From positions 1 through 28,143 of the forward strand of contig CALFIT010000182.1 of NCBI GenBank assembly GCA_937877465.1: DNA of 28,143 bases, given 5' to 3'. Origin of the DNA: an uncultured Bacteroidales bacterium (lineage in GTDB: Bacteria; Bacteroidota; Bacteroidia; Bacteroidales; F082). Position 1 is the stretch's first letter; each line of letters begins with the position of its first letter. A model generated the notes under the pieces. That model did not search any database. It was not told the origin of the DNA and saw nothing but the letters and a program-made list of their open reading frames with translations. Both the position numbers and the translations under genes were made by a program. This document shows, piece by piece, positions 24,882 to 28,143 of this stretch.

Positions 24882-24885
<4 letters not shown>
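22795..24885 (+). CDS. Exported DUF5060-containing GH5-like glycoside hydrolase
   Basis: 696 residues, signal peptide MKQHLTLALVVALFSIGYGQ. Residues about 22-135 form a DUF5060-type beta-sandwich (FEMAFQMGDYANPYDPAVIDVYAEF). A TIM-barrel domain of about 140-560 has NYMRIWINRP, CWELWNEVDN with the likely acid/base Glu337, and PFFIGEFG with the likely nucleophile Glu441. A C-terminal beta domain (about 600-680) ends in a charged tail. Glycan hydrolysis outside the cytoplasm is expected, target unknown. It is divergent from the glycosyltransferase and its stop overlaps the ahcY stop. Confidence 0.88.
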
Positions 24886-26312
<1,427 letters not shown>

Positions 26313-26350
26313 TGATTTAACGATTTTGTTTATTGTCCGATATGAAATGG

Positions 26351-26358
26351 CAAATATA
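26351..26358 (-). promoter_or_regulatory. Putative -7 element TATATTTG for ahcY
   Basis: A TAnnTTTG match 39 bases before the ATG at 26312 and just downstream, in the direction of ahcY, of the terminator at 26381. Confidence 0.5.
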
Positions 26359-26380
26359 CACAAAATTCCGTCACGGCATG

Positions 26381-26414
26381 AAAAAAGCGGAGAAATGTTC
26401 TCCGCTCGTTTTTT
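26381..26414. terminator. Strong intrinsic terminator downstream of the lipoprotein pair
   Basis: Nine-base perfect stem AGCGGAGAA (26386-26394) with TTCTCCGCT (26398-26406) around an ATG loop, flanked by A6 on the left and T6 on the right. It works in both directions and separates the lipoprotein operon from the ahcY promoter. Confidence 0.88.
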
Positions 26415-26437
26415 ATCATGAACTGCCATGAATCAGC

Positions 26438-26476
26438 CACGAATTTTCCATGAATTCCATTTAATGAAAATTCGTG
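26438..26476. repeat. Inverted repeat between ahcY and the lipoprotein pair
   Basis: Perfect 11-base arms, CACGAATTTTC at 26438-26448 and GAAAATTCGTG at 26466-26476, separated by 17 bases that include CATGAATTCCAT. AATTCGTG occurs again at 26490-26497. The style matches AT-rich dispersed repeats seen between genes in Bacteroidales. Confidence 0.6.
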
Positions 26477-26505
26477 ATAAATTCCTGATAATTCGTGTTT
26501 TATAA

Positions 26506-27144
26506 TCAATCTAGCAAACGGTACAACGTCAATTCATCGTCAAGCGTGACTTGAATCAAGCCGTAATGCTTGGCGTAATAGACTTCCGTCGGGAAAAACC
26601 GGCTTTGCGGATAGGCGACATCAACCACTTTGAGATGCATCACACCTTGATACGACTTTTCGCTAACAATAAAGGAATCAATGTATTCAGCAGAATACTC
26701 CATCTCGGAACCATTGTTCGATTCATAACAACCTTGTGGATAGAAGCGGTCACCGTCGATTCGCATCCTGTAACTGGCTTCGCCGAGATACATCATGAAC
26801 AGATCCGTGCCTTCGTGCTCATCGTCGTGCTTATAGGCCTCAATTTCCAAACTAAACCTCAAACTCGCTGTATATGAAGCAAATCCACTTTGATAAAGCT
26901 CCTCATGCATCGACTTTTCCGTAGTAATACAAAGGATGGAGGTGCTGTTCTCAAGCATGTTTTGCCTCTCTGGTTCTATTCGGAACGAATAGGAAATGCC
27001 GTTGTTGTCCTGCATCGTGAAGTTGCAATTCGTGCTGTCGGCAAGCCAAACGCGATTGTTGTCGTTCACATAGTAGTTCTTGGTCTTCACGCAAGAGGTC
27101 ATGGCGACGACCAACGCCATCAAAATCAACAATTTATTCTTCAT
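26506..27144 (-). CDS. Predicted lipoprotein of unknown function
   Basis: 212 residues from the ATG at 27144, lipoprotein signal MKNKLLILMALVVAMTSC. The mature part has acidic and aromatic strands (YYVNDNNRVWLAD, ESNNGSEMEYSAEY) and no domain that I recognise. The start is inside the end of the upstream lipoprotein gene (11-base overlap), so the two are translated together. The frame is open to 27255, but the added residues would lack a signal peptide. The terminator at 26381 closes the unit. Location is inferred as outer membrane or periplasmic. Confidence 0.75.
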   Translation of the reverse strand: MKNKLLILMALVVAMTSCVKTKNYYVNDNNRVWLADSTNCNFTMQDNNGISYSFRIEPERQNMLENSTSILCITTEKSMHEELYQSGFASYTASLRFSLEIEAYKHDDEHEGTDLFMMYLGEASYRMRIDGDRFYPQGCYESNNGSEMEYSAEYIDSFIVSEKSYQGVMHLKVVDVAYPQSRFFPTEVYYAKHYGLIQVTLDDELTLYRLLD

Positions 27145-27784
27145 AGAGCCAATATTTTTCACCGTTAGACATAACGACGCCGAGCAAGCCGTTTTCATAA
27201 TTATAGTAATAGGTATCGGCGTGGATGGCACCTTCGCTTTCGTAATAACTCGCATCAGCCTTCAGCTTGAAGACTTCATGATAATAACGATTGTTAATCT
27301 CCAATGAATCAAGAACTTCATAATCAGCATGATCTTCGCCGATGAACGGGATTCTCGATGACCCTACTCCAAAAATCTGCGCCGCTTTTAGGTAATTGTC
27401 ATAACCTTGTTCATCCTCATAAGCCATGTATTGGTTTGAAAACTCGATACTTACGTCAAAGATGGGATAGTTCGGCGTGCATTTTGTGATGTCCGTCTCG
27501 TATTCATAATACCAGTCGGGGGCGGGTTCAAAACGTGTGGGCACAGGGCCATAGCCTTCGTTCATTTCCTTTTGGCGGTGGCGCGACACGGTGAAGTCGA
27601 TGACGACGCGGTCGCTTTCGTGCTGCATGCGGAACACGTCGCCGTTATGGTAAGGCACGGTGGCCAAGTACTGCTCGGGGATTTTGCCCAAATCAACGTA
27701 GGTGGGTTCCTTGCTCGGGCAGGCCGTGAAAACGAAAGCCATTGCCACAAGAGCCATCGGGATAAATGCTTTTCTTTTGAACAT
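27134..27784 (-). CDS. Predicted lipoprotein of unknown function
   Basis: 216 residues from the ATG at 27784, lipoprotein signal MFKRKAFIPMALVAMAFVFTAC followed by PSKEPTYVDLG. Rich in Tyr, Asp and Glu; near the C-terminus is YYNYENGLLGVVMSNGEKYWLYEE. I do not recognise a family. It is the first gene of a two-gene unit with the lipoprotein at 26506 and shares an 11-base overlap with it. The similar size and composition suggest they act together, possibly as a distant pair of paralogues, but I cannot show homology by eye. Confidence 0.75.
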   Translation of the reverse strand: MFKRKAFIPMALVAMAFVFTACPSKEPTYVDLGKIPEQYLATVPYHNGDVFRMQHESDRVVIDFTVSRHRQKEMNEGYGPVPTRFEPAPDWYYEYETDITKCTPNYPIFDVSIEFSNQYMAYEDEQGYDNYLKAAQIFGVGSSRIPFIGEDHADYEVLDSLEINNRYYHEVFKLKADASYYESEGAIHADTYYYNYENGLLGVVMSNGEKYWLYEE

Positions 27785-27812
27785 CGTTTTTTGGTTTTGA
27801 GATTTGACGGTG

Positions 27813-27820
27813 CAAAAATA
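27813..27820 (-). promoter_or_regulatory. Putative -7 element TATTTTTG for the lipoprotein pair
   Basis: A perfect TAnnTTTG match 29 bases before the ATG at 27784. Confidence 0.5.
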
Positions 27821-27960
27821 TGGCAAATTTCGGGACAAAAAGCATGTTTTGGAGGCATTACAAACTTTTTGTAAACCAAGTGCTTGTTTTTCAACTGTTT
27901 GCGTTTTTGGATTACAACATTTCTTTTATATCAACAAGTGAGATATTCCCAAAAAATGTG

Positions 27961-27968
27961 TATTTTTG
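27961..27968 (+). promoter_or_regulatory. Putative -7 element TATTTTTG for the SPFH/prohibitin-like gene
   Basis: A perfect TAnnTTTG match 25 bases before the ATG at 27993. The rest of the 208-base gap between 27785 and 27992 is AT-rich, and I see nothing else in it. Confidence 0.5.
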
Positions 27969-27992
27969 CACAAACTTAATAATACGTTAAAA

Positions 27993-28143
27993 ATGAGCCA
28001 GCCTTACACAAACATTAACATCAACCCTAACAAAAAGAAAATCGGGCATTATGTCCTTTGGGCCGTTTTGGCGCTTTTGGCCCTCCTCGTCTTCTCCTCC
28101 TCGTTCTACACCATCCGCTCCACCGAGCGCGGCGTGCTCTCCA
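27993..28143 (+). CDS. SPFH/prohibitin-like membrane protein (5' part only)
   Basis: Only 50 codons are visible: a charged N-terminus MSQPYTNININPNKKKIG, a transmembrane segment at about 20-41 (YVLWAVLALLALLVFSSSFY) and TIRSTERGVLS. A single N-terminal helix followed by STERGV is how prohibitin/HflK-type SPFH proteins begin. It would be the second SPFH protein in the window. The rest lies outside. Confidence 0.7.
   Translation, partial: MSQPYTNININPNKKKIGHYVLWAVLALLALLVFSSSFYTIRSTERGVLS

Overview
The window is chromosomal DNA of a member of the Bacteroidetes, most likely order Bacteroidales. The reasons are the promoter elements of the form TAnnTTTG in front of most transcription units, the style of the lipoproteins (short signal, Cys, then Lys-rich or Asp-rich residues), the FN3-like/FISUMP-like surface proteins, and families typical of that phylum (DUF6427-like membrane protein, DUF5060 glycosidase, GH3-serine hydrolase fusion). 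I found no tRNA, rRNA, CRISPR array, transposase or phage gene. No gap between genes exceeds about 210 bases.

Left third (1-7637, all minus strand): one tightly packed operon reading right to left. It encodes an ECF sigma factor, a membrane anti-sigma factor with periplasmic regulatory domains, an exported caspase-like (C14) peptidase, an outer-membrane beta-barrel-like protein, and two tandem paralogous lipoproteins built of FN3-like repeats plus a FISUMP-like C-terminal domain; the last runs off the window. Junctions are ATGA overlaps, an 11-base overlap or gaps under 20 bases, so this looks like one signalling and effector module. The caspase reading frame is broken at a run of eight G. 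Adding one G (or removing two) joins a perfect signal peptide to the rest of the protein, so this is either a phase-variable switch or a sequencing error. This operon is the best candidate for an undescribed system.

Middle (7681-14718): a minus-strand group of an SPFH membrane protein, a small ribbon-helix-helix protein and an exported alpha/beta hydrolase; a divergent M48 lipoprotein metallopeptidase; then the pair murL-murD2, which I read as the alternative D-glutamate route for peptidoglycan (L-Glu is ligated first and then epimerised on the UDP-MurNAc-dipeptide). murD2 carries two short in-frame insertions that look like dispersed repeats. YqgE/AlgH is divergent from murL and may be translated from a leaderless transcript.

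Right (14721-28143): a long minus-strand cluster of glycosyltransferase, purD, DUF6427-like membrane protein, rnhB, a thioredoxin-like protein and an exported NagZ-type hexosaminidase fused to a serine hydrolase. Divergent from it is an exported DUF5060/GH5-like glycosidase. S-adenosylhomocysteine hydrolase follows, convergent with the glycosidase, then a terminator and a palindromic repeat, two coupled lipoproteins of unknown function, and the first 50 codons of a second SPFH/prohibitin-like protein on the plus strand.
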